Positions 10,315 through 19,888 of a stretch of DNA of 64,000 nt are shown here, in pieces. The translations under genes and the position numbers were made by a program. A model generated the notes under the pieces. The model saw only the letters and a program-made list of their open reading frames with translations. It made no database searches and was not told the DNA's origin. Source of the stretch: Nocardia goodfellowii (GTDB lineage: Bacteria > Actinomycetota > Actinomycetes > Mycobacteriales > Mycobacteriaceae); the NCBI RefSeq assembly GCF_017875645.1, contig NZ_JAGGMR010000001.1:3472001-3536000 (forward strand), read 5' to 3'. Numbering within the stretch: the first letter of the stretch is position 1; the number at the start of each line of letters is the position of its first letter.

Positions 10315-10743
10315 ATGCCGAAGCTGCTCAAAATCTTGGCTCTGACCATGGGCATCGCCTGCGTCGCGATCGGATTCGCCCATATCGCCCTCGGCAACGC
10401 CTCGGTGCCGGAGATGGCCGACGCGGGCGTCACCGCCGACAGCCAGAGTCGCTTCTTCGGCGCGATCTTCGCCGGATACGGCGCCGCCTGGATCTGGGCC
10501 GCCCGTCGGTCCCCGATTCCCGCGCCCGCTATCCGCTGGCTCGCGGGCATCTTCCTGCTCGGCGCGTTCGCCCGGGTGGTCTCGCTGGCCGTGCACGGCT
10601 GGCCGCACTGGTTCCAAATCGTGCTCACCGTCATCGAATTCGTGCTCCCGCCGCTGTTCTACCGGCTGGCCGACGCGGACGAGAAGCGAGTGCGGGAAGA
10701 GCGGGAATCGTTGGCTCCCAATCGGTCCCGCTCCCTCGCCTAG
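10315..10743 (+). CDS. DUF4345 domain membrane protein
   Basis: A 142-aa membrane protein with four hydrophobic helices (about 5-25, 48-65, 75-95 and 98-118) and a charged cytoplasmic tail. The pattern fits the DUF4345 family (FGAIFAGYGAAWIWAAR). A strong ribosome site (AGGAGG, 10301-10306) precedes the ATG. Expression is probably controlled by the divergent TetR gene through the two palindromes upstream. Biochemical function is unknown. Confidence 0.8.
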   Translation: MPKLLKILALTMGIACVAIGFAHIALGNASVPEMADAGVTADSQSRFFGAIFAGYGAAWIWAARRSPIPAPAIRWLAGIFLLGAFARVVSLAVHGWPHWFQIVLTVIEFVLPPLFYRLADADEKRVREERESLAPNRSRSLA

Positions 10744-10777
10744 GAATCGACGCACGACCGGCTGAGCGGACCGGCGC

Positions 10778-11584
10778 TCAGCCGCGCAGGAATCCTGCCA
10801 CGTCGTCGGGGAACCGGCTGTCCGCGATCGCGGAGTTGTGATCGCGGCCCTCGTACAACTTCAGGGTTGCCCCGGGGATGCCGTCCGCGGTGTCGCGGAA
10901 CATCTGCGCGGGGTAGGCGAGGTCTTTGTCGCCGCCGACAACCATGGTGGGTGCCTTGATTTCGGCGAGCCGCTCCCGGATATCCCACTCGTCCTCGGCG
11001 TCGATGACTCGAATGGCATCGGTGTAGTCGCCGTCGGCCGGGCGCATCATCGGGTCCAGCAGCCACAGCAGCCCGGCCATCAGCCGCTGTCCGAGCCGGG
11101 ACGTGCTGGCGATCGACGCCCACGCGGTGGCGGGCCGCTTCCCGGCCGCGGCCAGTTCCGCGAACCGGCGCATGGCGGCCCGCCCGCTCGGGCTCAACGT
11201 GTAGGCGGAACTGGTAACCACAAGGCGGCGAACGATTTCCGGGTGCTCCAGCGCCAGGTGCTGGGCCACCGACCCGCCGGTGGAGTAGCCGAGCGCGTCG
11301 ACCGGCTCGCCGAATTCGCCCTGGAGCGCCTCGGCCAGATCCGTCGTGATGTCGGACATGGTGGTGCCCGCCGCGAGGCCGGGGCGCCGGTTCACCACAT
11401 ACACCGTGTGCCGCTCGCCCAGGGCGAGAAACGGCTTCACCATGAACTTCCGGGCGCTGCCGCGGAGATTCCCGTTCTCGGCCGTGGAGCCGGGGAGTGC
11501 GATGAGCGGCGATCCGCTGCCGAAGCTCAGGTAGGTCAGCCCATTGGGGAACTGGCCTTCGTGGATGTCGAGTTTGCTGGTCAT
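10778..11584 (-). CDS. Alpha/beta hydrolase
   Basis: A 268-aa alpha/beta-hydrolase fold protein. The nucleophile elbow is GYSTGG (Ser near residue 100), the acid is probably the Asp of GGDKDLAYP (about 221), and the catalytic His is in GRDHNS (about 248). No signal peptide is seen, so it is cytoplasmic. Substrate cannot be told from sequence; relatives include haloperoxidase-like and lactone or ester hydrolases. The ATG at 11584 precedes a conserved-looking N-terminus. Confidence 0.82.
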   Translation of the reverse strand: MTSKLDIHEGQFPNGLTYLSFGSGSPLIALPGSTAENGNLRGSARKFMVKPFLALGERHTVYVVNRRPGLAAGTTMSDITTDLAEALQGEFGEPVDALGYSTGGSVAQHLALEHPEIVRRLVVTSSAYTLSPSGRAAMRRFAELAAAGKRPATAWASIASTSRLGQRLMAGLLWLLDPMMRPADGDYTDAIRVIDAEDEWDIRERLAEIKAPTMVVGGDKDLAYPAQMFRDTADGIPGATLKLYEGRDHNSAIADSRFPDDVAGFLRG

Positions 11585-11753
11585 GGTGGCCTCCGGTGAT
11601 GCAGTAGCGATACTCGAAGTCTAGCGGAATAAATCATTCCGTTCCAGTCGAACTCGGAAGTTTCTCCGACCGAAGTCCAAAGCCGGTCCGCGCACGTACA
11701 GTGGCTGGCGTCCGCCGCGGCGACCGGCGGCCGTGCCGACGAGGGGTAATGCG

Positions 11754-12173
11754 ATGAGTGCACATCCGGATTCGTTCGATCTGTGGGACCGCGACGGCGA
11801 CGGTCAGGTATCCGTCGAGGACATCATCATCGGCATCCGCGCCCAGGGCATCGAGGTCGACGACGCGTCGGTCGAGCGCATGGTCGCCGCCGCCGACACC
11901 AACGGCGACTTCCTGGTCTCCCGAGCCGAATTCGACGCCGCCCTGGTCGCGGGCAAGATCGAGGTCACCGACGCCGACGCGGCCTTCCAGGTCTTCGACG
12001 TCAACCAGGACGGCAAGATCTCCGTCGAAGAACTCGAACAGCTCATCCGCCAGGTCGGCCAAGGCATGATCGACGGCCCCGCCGACGTCCTGCTCGATGC
12101 CGCCGACGCCGACGGCGACGGCTTCCTCTCGCCTCCGGAATTCCGCTCCCTGCTCGAATTCCTCTGCCGCTGA
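11754..12173 (+). CDS. EF-hand calcium-binding protein (calmodulin-like)
   Basis: A 139-aa acidic cytosolic protein with four EF-hand loops: DRDGDGQVSVED (about 12), DTNGDFLVSRAE (about 48), DVNQDGKISVEE (about 82) and DADGDGFLSPPE (about 119). All four keep acidic residues at positions 1, 3, 5 and 12 or close substitutes. This is a bacterial calmodulin-like or calerythrin-like protein, expected to bind Ca2+ as a buffer or sensor. The ATG at 11754 has GAGGGG 8 nt upstream; an in-frame ATG at 11733 lacks such a site. Confidence 0.88.
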   Translation: MSAHPDSFDLWDRDGDGQVSVEDIIIGIRAQGIEVDDASVERMVAAADTNGDFLVSRAEFDAALVAGKIEVTDADAAFQVFDVNQDGKISVEELEQLIRQVGQGMIDGPADVLLDAADADGDGFLSPPEFRSLLEFLCR

Positions 12174-12374
12174 ACCTGATCCGGCGAAGTCCGCGCGGCT
12201 ATGCGAGGGCGGCGGCCCGGCTCAAGTAATCCTGGGGGAAATTCCTAGGTCGCGAGCGCACCTTTGAGGTGTCGGCCCAATAGTGGGCCGCGGTCGGGTG
12301 CCCTGTGGCGGGCCCGATCGGCGCGCCCATCAGCTCGGGCATCCGCAGGATTCGAGCGAAAGGCCGTGGCGATC

Positions 12375-13445
12375 ATGAGGCATGGACTCGTCCGGAAGAC
12401 GGTGGTTCTCGCTACGTTGACGGTGCTGACTGTGGGCTGCGGAAGCAATTCCGAGCCCACCAGTCGGATGCCGGAGCCGACGAGATCGGCTCCCGCCACC
12501 CCGATCCGATCGGGATCGACGGATACCGGCGTGACCGACACTCCGCCATCGGACCCGAAACCTGGTCCGCCACAACTTGCTACAGGCGTCGCGATGATCG
12601 TCACCCGGACGTTGTCGAACCAGCCGGTGCCGCACGTTCCGGTCTCCCTGCGGCTCATCCAACCCTGTGATCCCGCGAACGGCGACATCCCCGACGACGG
12701 CCAGGAGGTGCGCCGGTGGGACGCCACCACCGATGCCGCGGGGCGCGCGATCTTCACCGTCCCGGTGGGCTGCTATCGGATGGGGATGGGCGAGCCGCCC
12801 GCGGGCAGCACCCCCGTGCCGGAGGGCTACCACCATCTGTTCCTCAGCCGGCCCGATTCGACAGTCGAGGGCGCCTTCCGCTTCGAGGACCCGGCCGGAC
12901 AGTGCTCCGCCCAGTCGATCGTGTCCGACCTCGCTGCGGAGGGGCGACTCTATGCGGAACAAGAGGATTGGACCCGGGCCACGGTCCGCGACTGCGCGGA
13001 CGCGTGGGGCGTGATCAGCTGGAACACGCCGGGTGACACCCAGCGCGTCGTCCGTCGCGTCGGTGAGCGCTGGAGCACCTACGTCATCTTTCCGCACTTC
13101 GACTGCTGGAGCGACGCGGCCGCCGATGGCGTGCCGGAACGTCTGCGGGACTACTTCCATGCCTGCACGAGCCGGGCGTGCACCGCGAATGCCATCGTCG
13201 GCGATCTGATGAGACAGGGCGAACTGTATCCGGGACAAGAGAATCCGTCGCTGCTGCAGATCATGGATTGCTCCGGCAGCTGGGCGCTCATCAGTTGGAA
13301 CACCCCTGGCGACACCGCTCGCATCATTCAGTACAACGGCCACAGCTGGACCACCTACGTGCGCTTCCCACACGACGAATGCTGGTCCCGAGCCGTCACA
13401 ACGGGCGTTCCCCAACGCCTCCAGCCGCACTTCGGCAACTGCTGA
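12375..13445 (+). CDS. Putative lipoprotein with two tandem ~88-residue repeats
   Basis: A 356-aa exported protein. A short signal peptide ends at LTVGC (Cys22), a slightly atypical lipobox, followed by a Ser/Thr/Pro-rich linker. Residues about 68-175 resemble a prealbumin-like carboxypeptidase-regulatory or SpaA-type beta domain (TTDAAGRAIFTVPVGCYRM). Two homologous units follow (about 177-264 and 269-356), each with Cys near both ends and at DC, and each carrying ISWNTPGDT and a W-S/T-TYV-FPH-CWS pattern. I do not recognise the family. The Cys pattern suggests disulfides outside the membrane. The ATG at 12375 gives the signal peptide; longer frames do not. Confidence 0.7.
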   Translation: MRHGLVRKTVVLATLTVLTVGCGSNSEPTSRMPEPTRSAPATPIRSGSTDTGVTDTPPSDPKPGPPQLATGVAMIVTRTLSNQPVPHVPVSLRLIQPCDPANGDIPDDGQEVRRWDATTDAAGRAIFTVPVGCYRMGMGEPPAGSTPVPEGYHHLFLSRPDSTVEGAFRFEDPAGQCSAQSIVSDLAAEGRLYAEQEDWTRATVRDCADAWGVISWNTPGDTQRVVRRVGERWSTYVIFPHFDCWSDAAADGVPERLRDYFHACTSRACTANAIVGDLMRQGELYPGQENPSLLQIMDCSGSWALISWNTPGDTARIIQYNGHSWTTYVRFPHDECWSRAVTTGVPQRLQPHFGNC

Positions 13446-13456
13446 TCGGTCCTCGC

Positions 13457-14245
13457 CTAAGCGGTGAGCCAGATGGCTTCGGCGGCGGGACGGCCCAGGT
13501 CGATGGGAGTTTCCGCGGAGCCCAGGCGCAGGGCGATGGTGCCGGCGAAGTCGCGGCGTTCCACGACGGTGATCGCGGTGTCCAAGGCGATGCCGACGGA
13601 ATCGAAGTAACGCAGCATGTCCGGGTCGGAGTCGGAAATCCTGGCGACCCGTCCGGTTTCGCCCGCCGCGAAGTCGCTGAGCTGCCGGGCGGGCGGGGTC
13701 GGCACGGCACCGTCGACCGACGGGATCGGGTCGCCGTGCGGATCCCGGTCGGGATAGCCGAGTTTCGCGTCGATCCGCGCCATCAGCAGCTCCGAGACCG
13801 CGTGCTCGAGCACCTCGGCTTCGTCGTGTACCTCGTCCCAGCCGTACCCTAGCTCGTTGACCAGGAACGTCTCGATCAACCGATGCCGGCGCACCATGGC
13901 GACCGCGGCGCGGCGCCCGTGCTCGGTCAAGGTGATCGAACCGTAGCGGGCGTGCTCGACCAAGCCCTGATCGGCGAGTTTGCGCACGGCTTCGGAGACG
14001 GTGGACGCGGACACTCCGATGCGCTCGGCGAGCAGTTTGGTCGACACCTTCTCCTGGGACCACTCCTGCGCGGTCCAGATCACCTTCAAGTAGTCCTGGG
14101 CGACCGAGGTCAGTTCCGGGGCAATCGTCGCGGTGTCACCGGAGGTGGCGTCGTCGGCGGGCGTCAGGGCCTGCTCGCGTCGGGTGGCGATGTCTCGTTT
14201 ACCGGGCACGTACCTGAGCTTATGCACTCCTTCGCCGATACACAC
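13457..14245 (-). CDS. mntR: Mn/Fe-dependent transcriptional regulator, DtxR/MntR family
   Basis: A metal-sensing repressor, 262 aa from the ATG at 14245; internal GTG codons would remove up to about 20 residues. It has an N-terminal winged helix (about 48-105; LLAERIGVSASTVSEAVRKL), a metal-binding dimerisation domain with HDEAEVLEHAVSE (about 140-152) supplying ligands, and a C-terminal SH3-like/FeoA-type domain (about 190-262). Its place next to ribF matches sirR/mntR of mycobacteria, which controls Mn uptake. The 104-bp gap to ribF carries the divergent promoters. Confidence 0.85.
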   Translation of the reverse strand: MCIGEGVHKLRYVPGKRDIATRREQALTPADDATSGDTATIAPELTSVAQDYLKVIWTAQEWSQEKVSTKLLAERIGVSASTVSEAVRKLADQGLVEHARYGSITLTEHGRRAAVAMVRRHRLIETFLVNELGYGWDEVHDEAEVLEHAVSELLMARIDAKLGYPDRDPHGDPIPSVDGAVPTPPARQLSDFAAGETGRVARISDSDPDMLRYFDSVGIALDTAITVVERRDFAGTIALRLGSAETPIDLGRPAAEAIWLTA

Positions 14246-14349
14246 ATCTCGGCGAGAGACACGAACGCCTGTTCACCAAGTGGATAACGTCGTGTGACTT
14301 GTGGGACGCCGGAATACTGTTCGTGACGCCATTTGCGTACGCTGCAACC

Positions 14350-15318
14350 GTGCAGAGATGGCGAAGTCTCGACGAGGTGCCCGCGGACTGGGGTCGCTGC
14401 GTACTCACGATCGGCGTGTTCGACGGCGTACATCGCGGCCATGCCCAGTTGATCAGTCGCGCTGTGAAGTCCGCGGCCGCGCGTGGTGTCCCGGCGGTGT
14501 TGATGACCTTCGATCCGCACCCCATGGAGGTGGTGCGGCCGGGTTCACATCCGGCGCAGCTGACCACGCTGCCGCGCCGCGCCGAACTGGCCGAGGAACT
14601 CGGCGTCGACGTCTTCTGTGTCATGCCGTTCACCACCGAATTCATGCAGCTCACCCCCGAGGCCTACGTGCACGACCTGCTGGTCGACCGCTTGCACGTG
14701 GCCGAGGTCGTGGTCGGCGACAACTTCACCTTCGGCAAGAAGGCCGCGGGCACCGTCGACACCATGCGCGGCCTGGGCGAGCGGTTCGGCTTCGAGGTCG
14801 ACGGCGTCAAGCTGGTCGGGGAACACGCGGTTACCTTCTCCTCTACCTATATCCGCGCCTGCGTCGAAGCAGGGGATATGGCCGCCGCCGCGGAGGCGCT
14901 GGGCCGGCCGCACCGGATCGAGGGTGAAGTGGTGCACGGTGAGGGCCGCGGTAAGGATCTCGGTTTCCCCACCGCGAATCTCGCGCCGACACCGTATGCC
15001 GCCATCCCCGCCGACGGGGTGTACGCGGGGTGGTTCACGGTGCTCGACCCCGACGGCCCGGCCATCGGCCCGGCCGAACCGGGCGAGCAGGCGATGGCCG
15101 CGATCTCGGTCGGCACCAACCCGCAGTTCGACGGGGTCGCGCGCACCGTGGAAGCCTTCGTGCTCGACGGTGAGGCCGACCTCTACGGGCGGCGCGTCGC
15201 CCTGGATTTCGTCGAGCACCTGCGCGGTATGCGCAAGTTCGACTCCCTCGAGGAGTTGCTCGAAGCGATGAATCGTGACGTGGAGAATGCCCGCAAGGTT
15301 CTCACGGCCGTCGAATAG
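14350..15318 (+). CDS. ribF: Bifunctional riboflavin kinase/FAD synthetase RibF
   Basis: Phosphorylates riboflavin to FMN and adenylates FMN to FAD. The 322-aa protein has the N-terminal nucleotidyltransferase motif GVFDGVHRGH (about 23-32) with FDPHP further on. The C-terminal flavokinase domain begins near GRGKDLGFPTANL (about 199), followed by GVYAGWF. The GTG at 14350 gives VQRWRSLDE, matching actinobacterial homologues; the 17 residues upstream in frame are not conserved-looking. It is followed by rpsO as in mycobacteria. Confidence 0.95.
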   Translation: MQRWRSLDEVPADWGRCVLTIGVFDGVHRGHAQLISRAVKSAAARGVPAVLMTFDPHPMEVVRPGSHPAQLTTLPRRAELAEELGVDVFCVMPFTTEFMQLTPEAYVHDLLVDRLHVAEVVVGDNFTFGKKAAGTVDTMRGLGERFGFEVDGVKLVGEHAVTFSSTYIRACVEAGDMAAAAEALGRPHRIEGEVVHGEGRGKDLGFPTANLAPTPYAAIPADGVYAGWFTVLDPDGPAIGPAEPGEQAMAAISVGTNPQFDGVARTVEAFVLDGEADLYGRRVALDFVEHLRGMRKFDSLEELLEAMNRDVENARKVLTAVE

Positions 15319-15460
15319 ACCCGATTCGGCTCCCGGGAACCACCTCCGGTAAGGTAGATCCTCGGGTTTGCTGCGGTCCGCGGTGGCGCCCATTCCGGGT
15401 GGCGCTTTCGCAAGACCCGGGCATCCGAGCGCGGAACTGAAAAATAGGAGTGGACGCCGC

Positions 15461-15730
15461 ATGGCTCTGACCACCGAGCAGAAGACCGCCATCCTCAAGG
15501 AATACGGCCTGCACGAGAAGGACACCGGTTCCCCGGAGGCGCAGATCGCCCTGCTGTCGAAGCGGATCTCGGACCTGACCGAGCACCTCAAGCAGCACAA
15601 GCACGACCACCACACCCGCCACGGCCTGCTGGCCCTGATCGGTCGTCGTCGTCGCCTGTCGAAGTACCTGCAGGCCAAGGACATCGAGCGGTACCGTTCG
15701 CTGATCGAGCGTCTCGGCCTGCGTCGCTGA
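15461..15730 (+). CDS. rpsO: 30S ribosomal protein S15
   Basis: Primary 16S rRNA-binding protein of the central domain of the 30S subunit. The 89-aa length and motifs are canonical: [30 protein letters not shown] and the C-terminal [13 protein letters not shown]. The ATG at 15461 follows TAGGAG at 15445-15450. A strong terminator lies 42 bp after the stop, separating it from pnp. Confidence 0.98.
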   Translation: MALTTEQKTAILKEYGLHEKDTGSPEAQIALLSKRISDLTEHLKQHKHDHHTRHGLLALIGRRRRLSKYLQAKDIERYRSLIERLGLRR

Positions 15731-15772
15731 GCACGCCCGACACACTGGCTTCCATAGGTCGTCGGTAAAACA

Positions 15773-15805
15773 GCCAACGGGGAGACGTACAATCTCCCCG
15801 TTGGC
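15773..15805 (+). terminator. Intrinsic terminator after rpsO
   Basis: Perfect 13-bp stem GCCAACGGGGAGA / TCTCCCCGTTGGC with a 7-nt loop, followed by TATTT. It would end the ribF/rpsO transcript and could attenuate read-through into pnp. Confidence 0.85.
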
Positions 15806-16118
15806 TATTTGCGTTGCAGGGGTGAACACCTCCCCGGCGCACAACACTGCACAGCCGTAAGCACCCGCCCGCGTGGCGTCGGTCTTCGGTAGTGGCCTCT
15901 CGGTCGGTGTTCGACGCACCGGGCCGACGGGCTTCGATCGATGACCGCCTCCGCGTCGCCGTTTCCAAGGGGAAACCGGCCGGGTCTGCGCGTCGCAGCC
16001 AGGATGGTTGCCGCGCGTCCGTGCCAGGTACGGCTGACGAATAGCCGGATCGCGCCTGTGTTCTGCCATTGAGAGCGAGGCGAGGGATCCGGCGAAGACG
16101 AGAGGTTGAGAGAAGAGA
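15806..16118 (+). other. 313-bp leader region upstream of pnp
   Basis: No convincing ORF is present. The stretch between the rpsO terminator and the pnp ATG must hold the pnp promoter and a 5' untranslated leader. Its last bases (GAGAGAAGAG) act as a purine-rich ribosome site. Autoregulatory leaders processed by RNase III are known for pnp in other bacteria; whether one exists here cannot be told by eye. Confidence 0.5.
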
Positions 16119-18395
16119 ATGACCGAAACAACTGAACGCAAGTCCTCGGCCGTCGAGGTCGAGCCCGGTGTGTTCGAATCCGTCGCGCTGATCGACAACG
16201 GCAGCTACGGCACCCGCACCATCCGCTTCGAGACCGGCCGGCTGGCCCGGCAGGCCGCCGGCTCCGTCGTGGCCTACCTGGACGACGAGACCATGCTGAT
16301 GTCCGCGACCACCGCGGGCAAGTCCCCCAAAGAGCAGTTCGACTTCTTCCCGCTGACGGTCGACGTCGAAGAGCGCATGTACGCCGCGGGTCGCATCCCG
16401 GGCTCGTTCTTCCGTCGCGAGGGCCGCCCCTCCACCGACGCCATCCTGACCTGCCGCCTGATCGACCGTCCGCTGCGCCCGTCGTTCGTCGACGGCCTGC
16501 GCAACGAGATCCAGGTCGTGGTCACCGTGCTGTCGCTGGATCCGAAGGATCTCTACGACGTCGTGGCGATCAACGCCGCTTCCGCGTCCACCCAGATCGC
16601 GGGCCTGCCGTTCTCCGGTCCGGTCGGTGGCGTGCGCGTCGCCCTGATCGAAGGCCAGTGGGTCGCGTTCCCGACCGTGGAACAGCTCGAGGGCGCCGTG
16701 TTCGACATGGTCGTCGCGGGCCGCGTGGTCGAATCCGGCGACGTCGCGATCATGATGGTCGAGGCCGAAGCCACCGACAAGGTGATCGAGCTGATCGACG
16801 GCGGCGCGCAGGCGCCGACCGAGGCCGTCGTGGCCGAGGGCCTGGAGGCCGCCAAGCCGTTCATCGCCCGGCTGTGCCGCGCGCAGTCCGATCTCGCCGA
16901 GCTGGCCGCCAAGCCGACCGGTGAGTTCCCGCTGTTCCCGCCGTACGAGGCCGATGTGTTCGAGGCCGTCGAGGGCACCGCGAAGCGTGAGCTGAACGAA
17001 GCCATGAGCATCGCCGACAAGCAGACCCGCGAGGCGAAGATCGACGAGATCAAGCTGGACGTGCTCGGCCGGCTCGGCGAGGACTTCGCCGGTCGCGAGA
17101 AGGAACTGGGCGCGGCCTTCCGCTCCGTCACCAAGAAGCTGGTCCGCCAGCGCATCCTGACCGACGGGTTCCGCATCGACGGCCGTGGGCTCGCGGATAT
17201 CCGCGCCCTGTCCGCCGAGGTCGCCGTGGTGCCGCGGGCGCACGGTTCGGCGCTGTTCGAGCGTGGCGAGACCCAGATCATGGGCGTCACCACCCTGGAC
17301 ATGGTGAAGATGGCGCAGCAGGTCGACTCGCTCGGCCCGGAAACCTCCAAGCGCTACATGCATCACTACAACTTCCCGCCGTACTCCACCGGTGAGACCG
17401 GCCGCGTGGGTTCGCCCAAGCGCCGCGAGATCGGCCACGGCGCGCTGGCCGAGCGGGCGCTGCTCCCCGTGCTGCCCAGCCAGGAAGAGTTCCCGTACGC
17501 CATCCGTCAGGTCTCGGAAGCGTTGTCCTCCAACGGTTCCACCTCGATGGGCTCGGTCTGCGCCTCGACCCTGTCGCTGCTGAACGCCGGTGTGCCGCTG
17601 AAGGCCCCCGTCGCCGGTATCGCCATGGGCCTGGTCTCGGACACCATCAAGAACGACAAGGGTGAAGACGAAGTCCGCTACGTCGCCCTGACCGACATCC
17701 TCGGCGCCGAGGATGCTTTCGGCGACATGGACTTCAAGGTCGCCGGCACCCGCGAGTTCGTCACCGCGCTGCAGCTGGACACCAAGCTGGACGGCATCCC
17801 CTCCAAGGTGCTGGCCGGTGCGTTGAGCCAGGCGCACGACGCCCGCACCACCATCCTGGACGTGATGGCCGAGGCCATCACCAGCCCGGACGAGATGAGC
17901 CCGTACGCGCCGCGCGTCACCGCGATCAAGATCCCGGTCGACAAGATCGGCGAGGTGATCGGGCCCAAGGGCAAGGTGATCAACCAGATCACCGAGGAGA
18001 CCGGCGCCAACATCTCCATCGAGGATGACGGCACGGTCTACGTCGGTGCGACCACCGGCCCCGCGGCGCAGGCGGCGATCGACCAGATCAACGCCATCGC
18101 GAACCCGCAGCTGCCGAAGGTCGGCGAGCGCTTCCTGGGCACGGTCGTCAAGACCACCGCCTTCGGCGCGTTCGTCTCGCTGCTGCCCGGCCGCGACGGC
18201 CTGGTGCACATCTCCAAGCTGGGCAACGGCAAGCGCGTCGCCAAGGTCGAGGACGTGGTGAACGTCGGCGACAAGCTGCGCGTGGAGATCGCCGACATCG
18301 ACAACCGCGGCAAGATCTCGCTGGTCCCCGTCGAGGAGACCACCGAGGAGCCGGCCGCGGACGACGCCGTTGATGCTTCGGCCGCGACCGAGTAG
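16119..18395 (+). CDS. pnp: Polyribonucleotide nucleotidyltransferase (PNPase)
   Basis: Processive 3'-5' phosphorolytic exoribonuclease; in actinobacteria also called GpsI. The 758-aa protein has two RNase PH cores joined by an all-helical domain, a KH domain near residues 605-665 ([17 protein letters not shown]) and an S1 domain from about 670 ([23 protein letters not shown]). The second core contains the [11 protein letters not shown] motif and the catalytic region around [19 protein letters not shown]. The ATG at 16119 is clear. pepR follows 11 bp after the stop, as in mycobacteria. Confidence 0.97.
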   Translation: MTETTERKSSAVEVEPGVFESVALIDNGSYGTRTIRFETGRLARQAAGSVVAYLDDETMLMSATTAGKSPKEQFDFFPLTVDVEERMYAAGRIPGSFFRREGRPSTDAILTCRLIDRPLRPSFVDGLRNEIQVVVTVLSLDPKDLYDVVAINAASASTQIAGLPFSGPVGGVRVALIEGQWVAFPTVEQLEGAVFDMVVAGRVVESGDVAIMMVEAEATDKVIELIDGGAQAPTEAVVAEGLEAAKPFIARLCRAQSDLAELAAKPTGEFPLFPPYEADVFEAVEGTAKRELNEAMSIADKQTREAKIDEIKLDVLGRLGEDFAGREKELGAAFRSVTKKLVRQRILTDGFRIDGRGLADIRALSAEVAVVPRAHGSALFERGETQIMGVTTLDMVKMAQQVDSLGPETSKRYMHHYNFPPYSTGETGRVGSPKRREIGHGALAERALLPVLPSQEEFPYAIRQVSEALSSNGSTSMGSVCASTLSLLNAGVPLKAPVAGIAMGLVSDTIKNDKGEDEVRYVALTDILGAEDAFGDMDFKVAGTREFVTALQLDTKLDGIPSKVLAGALSQAHDARTTILDVMAEAITSPDEMSPYAPRVTAIKIPVDKIGEVIGPKGKVINQITEETGANISIEDDGTVYVGATTGPAAQAAIDQINAIANPQLPKVGERFLGTVVKTTAFGAFVSLLPGRDGLVHISKLGNGKRVAKVEDVVNVGDKLRVEIADIDNRGKISLVPVEETTEEPAADDAVDASAATE

Positions 18396-18406
18396 TACTT
18401 GTCTCT

Positions 18407-19786
18407 GTGACGAAGAAGAAGACGGCCCCCCTGCTCCCCAGCGAGCAGGGGGGCTCGTCACTCCTGAGAACCGACGAATCCCTCTCGCATTCGGTTGATT
18501 CCGGTGTGCGGCGCACCGTGCTGCCCGGCGGGCTACGCGTGGTCACCGAGCATCTGCCCGGTGTGCGTTCGGCGTCGATCGGTGTGTGGGTCGGCGTCGG
18601 TTCGCGTGACGAAGGCCCGACCGTGGCCGGGGCCGCGCATTTCCTCGAGCACCTGCTGTTCAAGGCGACTCCGACGCGTTCGGCGCTGGATATCGCGCAG
18701 GCCATGGACGGGGTGGGCGGCGAGCTCAACGCGTTCACCGCCAAGGAACAGACCTGCTATTACGCCCATGTCATCGATGAGGATCTGCCGCTGGCGGTCG
18801 ACCTGGTCTCCGACGTGGTGCTGAACGGACTGTGCCGGTCCGCTGATGTCGACCTGGAACGCCAGGTGGTGCTCGAGGAAATCGCCATGCGTGACGACGA
18901 CCCCGAGGACATGGTCGGCGACGCGTTCCTCACCGCGTTGTTCGGCGATCACCCGATCGGACGCCCGGTGATCGGTTCCATCGAATCGATCGAGGGGATG
19001 CAGGCCGCGCAGCTGCGATCGTTCCATCTGCGGCGGTATCGCCCGGATCGGATGGTCATCGCGGTCGCGGGCAATGTCGAGCACGAGCACACCGTGGAGC
19101 TGGTGCATCGGGCCTTCGAGCACCGGCTGGACCCGTCGGCGGTGCCGGCACCCCGGCGCGAAGGCCGGTTCCGTCCCACCGGCAAGCCGGAACTGCACTG
19201 GAGCCACCGCGACAGCGAACAGGCCCACCTCACCTTCGGTGTGCGGGCCTTCGGCCGGCACGAGGGCGAGCGGCGCTGGCCGCTGTCGGTGCTCAACACC
19301 GTCGTGGGCGGCGGCTTGAGTTCCCGTCTGTTCCAGCGCATCCGGGAGGATCGCGGTCTGGCGTACTCGGTGTACTCGAGCGTCGACACCTTCGCCGATA
19401 CCGGCGCGTTCTCCGTCTACATCGGCTGCCAGCCCGAAAACCTCGGCCAGGTGGCGTCTCTGGCGCGCGGCGTGCTGGAGGAAGTCGCCGAACACGGCAT
19501 CACCGACGCCGAATGCGCCCGCGCCAAGGGTTCTTTGCGCGGGGGACTGGTCCTCGGCTTGGAAGACTCCGCCTCCCGGATGAACCGCATCGGCCGCAGC
19601 GAGCTCAGCTACGGCAACCATCGCAGCGTCTCCGAGACGCTGGCCCGCATCGACGCGGTCAGCACCGAGGAAGTGTCCGCGATCGCCCGCACCCTGCTGT
19701 CTCGCCCGTTCGCGGCATCCGTGGCGGGACCGTACCGTCGCACCCGGGAACTTCCCGCGGCGGTCCGCCGCCTGGTCGACGCCTGA
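18407..19786 (+). CDS. pepR: M16 family zinc metallopeptidase (PepR-like)
   Basis: A 459-aa pitrilysin/processing-peptidase-type protease. The inverted zinc motif HFLEH (about 78-82) and the downstream Glu in the E-E-I-A segment (about 164) are intact, as is the C-terminal R/Y region (FQRIREDRGLAYSVYS). It is predicted cytosolic and degrades oligopeptides or small proteins. The GTG at 18407 lies 11 bp after the pnp stop, so the two are probably cotranscribed. A large hairpin with a T run follows the gene. Confidence 0.92.
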   Translation: MTKKKTAPLLPSEQGGSSLLRTDESLSHSVDSGVRRTVLPGGLRVVTEHLPGVRSASIGVWVGVGSRDEGPTVAGAAHFLEHLLFKATPTRSALDIAQAMDGVGGELNAFTAKEQTCYYAHVIDEDLPLAVDLVSDVVLNGLCRSADVDLERQVVLEEIAMRDDDPEDMVGDAFLTALFGDHPIGRPVIGSIESIEGMQAAQLRSFHLRRYRPDRMVIAVAGNVEHEHTVELVHRAFEHRLDPSAVPAPRREGRFRPTGKPELHWSHRDSEQAHLTFGVRAFGRHEGERRWPLSVLNTVVGGGLSSRLFQRIREDRGLAYSVYSSVDTFADTGAFSVYIGCQPENLGQVASLARGVLEEVAEHGITDAECARAKGSLRGGLVLGLEDSASRMNRIGRSELSYGNHRSVSETLARIDAVSTEEVSAIARTLLSRPFAASVAGPYRRTRELPAAVRRLVDA

Positions 19787-19791
19787 TCCCT

Positions 19792-19842
19792 CTGCTGTCG
19801 TACAACCGGTGGGCGATGACGGCCCGTGTGCGACAGCAGTTT
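19792..19842. terminator. Terminator between pepR and arsR-type gene
   Basis: A 9-bp perfect stem CTGCTGTCG / CGACAGCAG (19792-19800 and 19831-19839), extendable by three pairs, followed by TTTT on the plus strand. It lies between convergent genes and would end the pnp-pepR transcript. Confidence 0.65.
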
Positions 19843-19888
19843 TGGGTTCCCGCCTCGATTTGCGCCAGTGGTGTGCGGGCGAGCCGGA

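Noticed and set aside
12330..14063. 577-aa minus-strand open frame across the lipoprotein and mntR
   Set aside because: It crosses two well-supported genes and has no recognisable domain.
15588..18461. 957-aa minus-strand open frame across pnp
   Set aside because: It is an antisense shadow of the high-GC pnp gene: His/Asp/Gly-rich low-complexity sequence without domains or a ribosome site.
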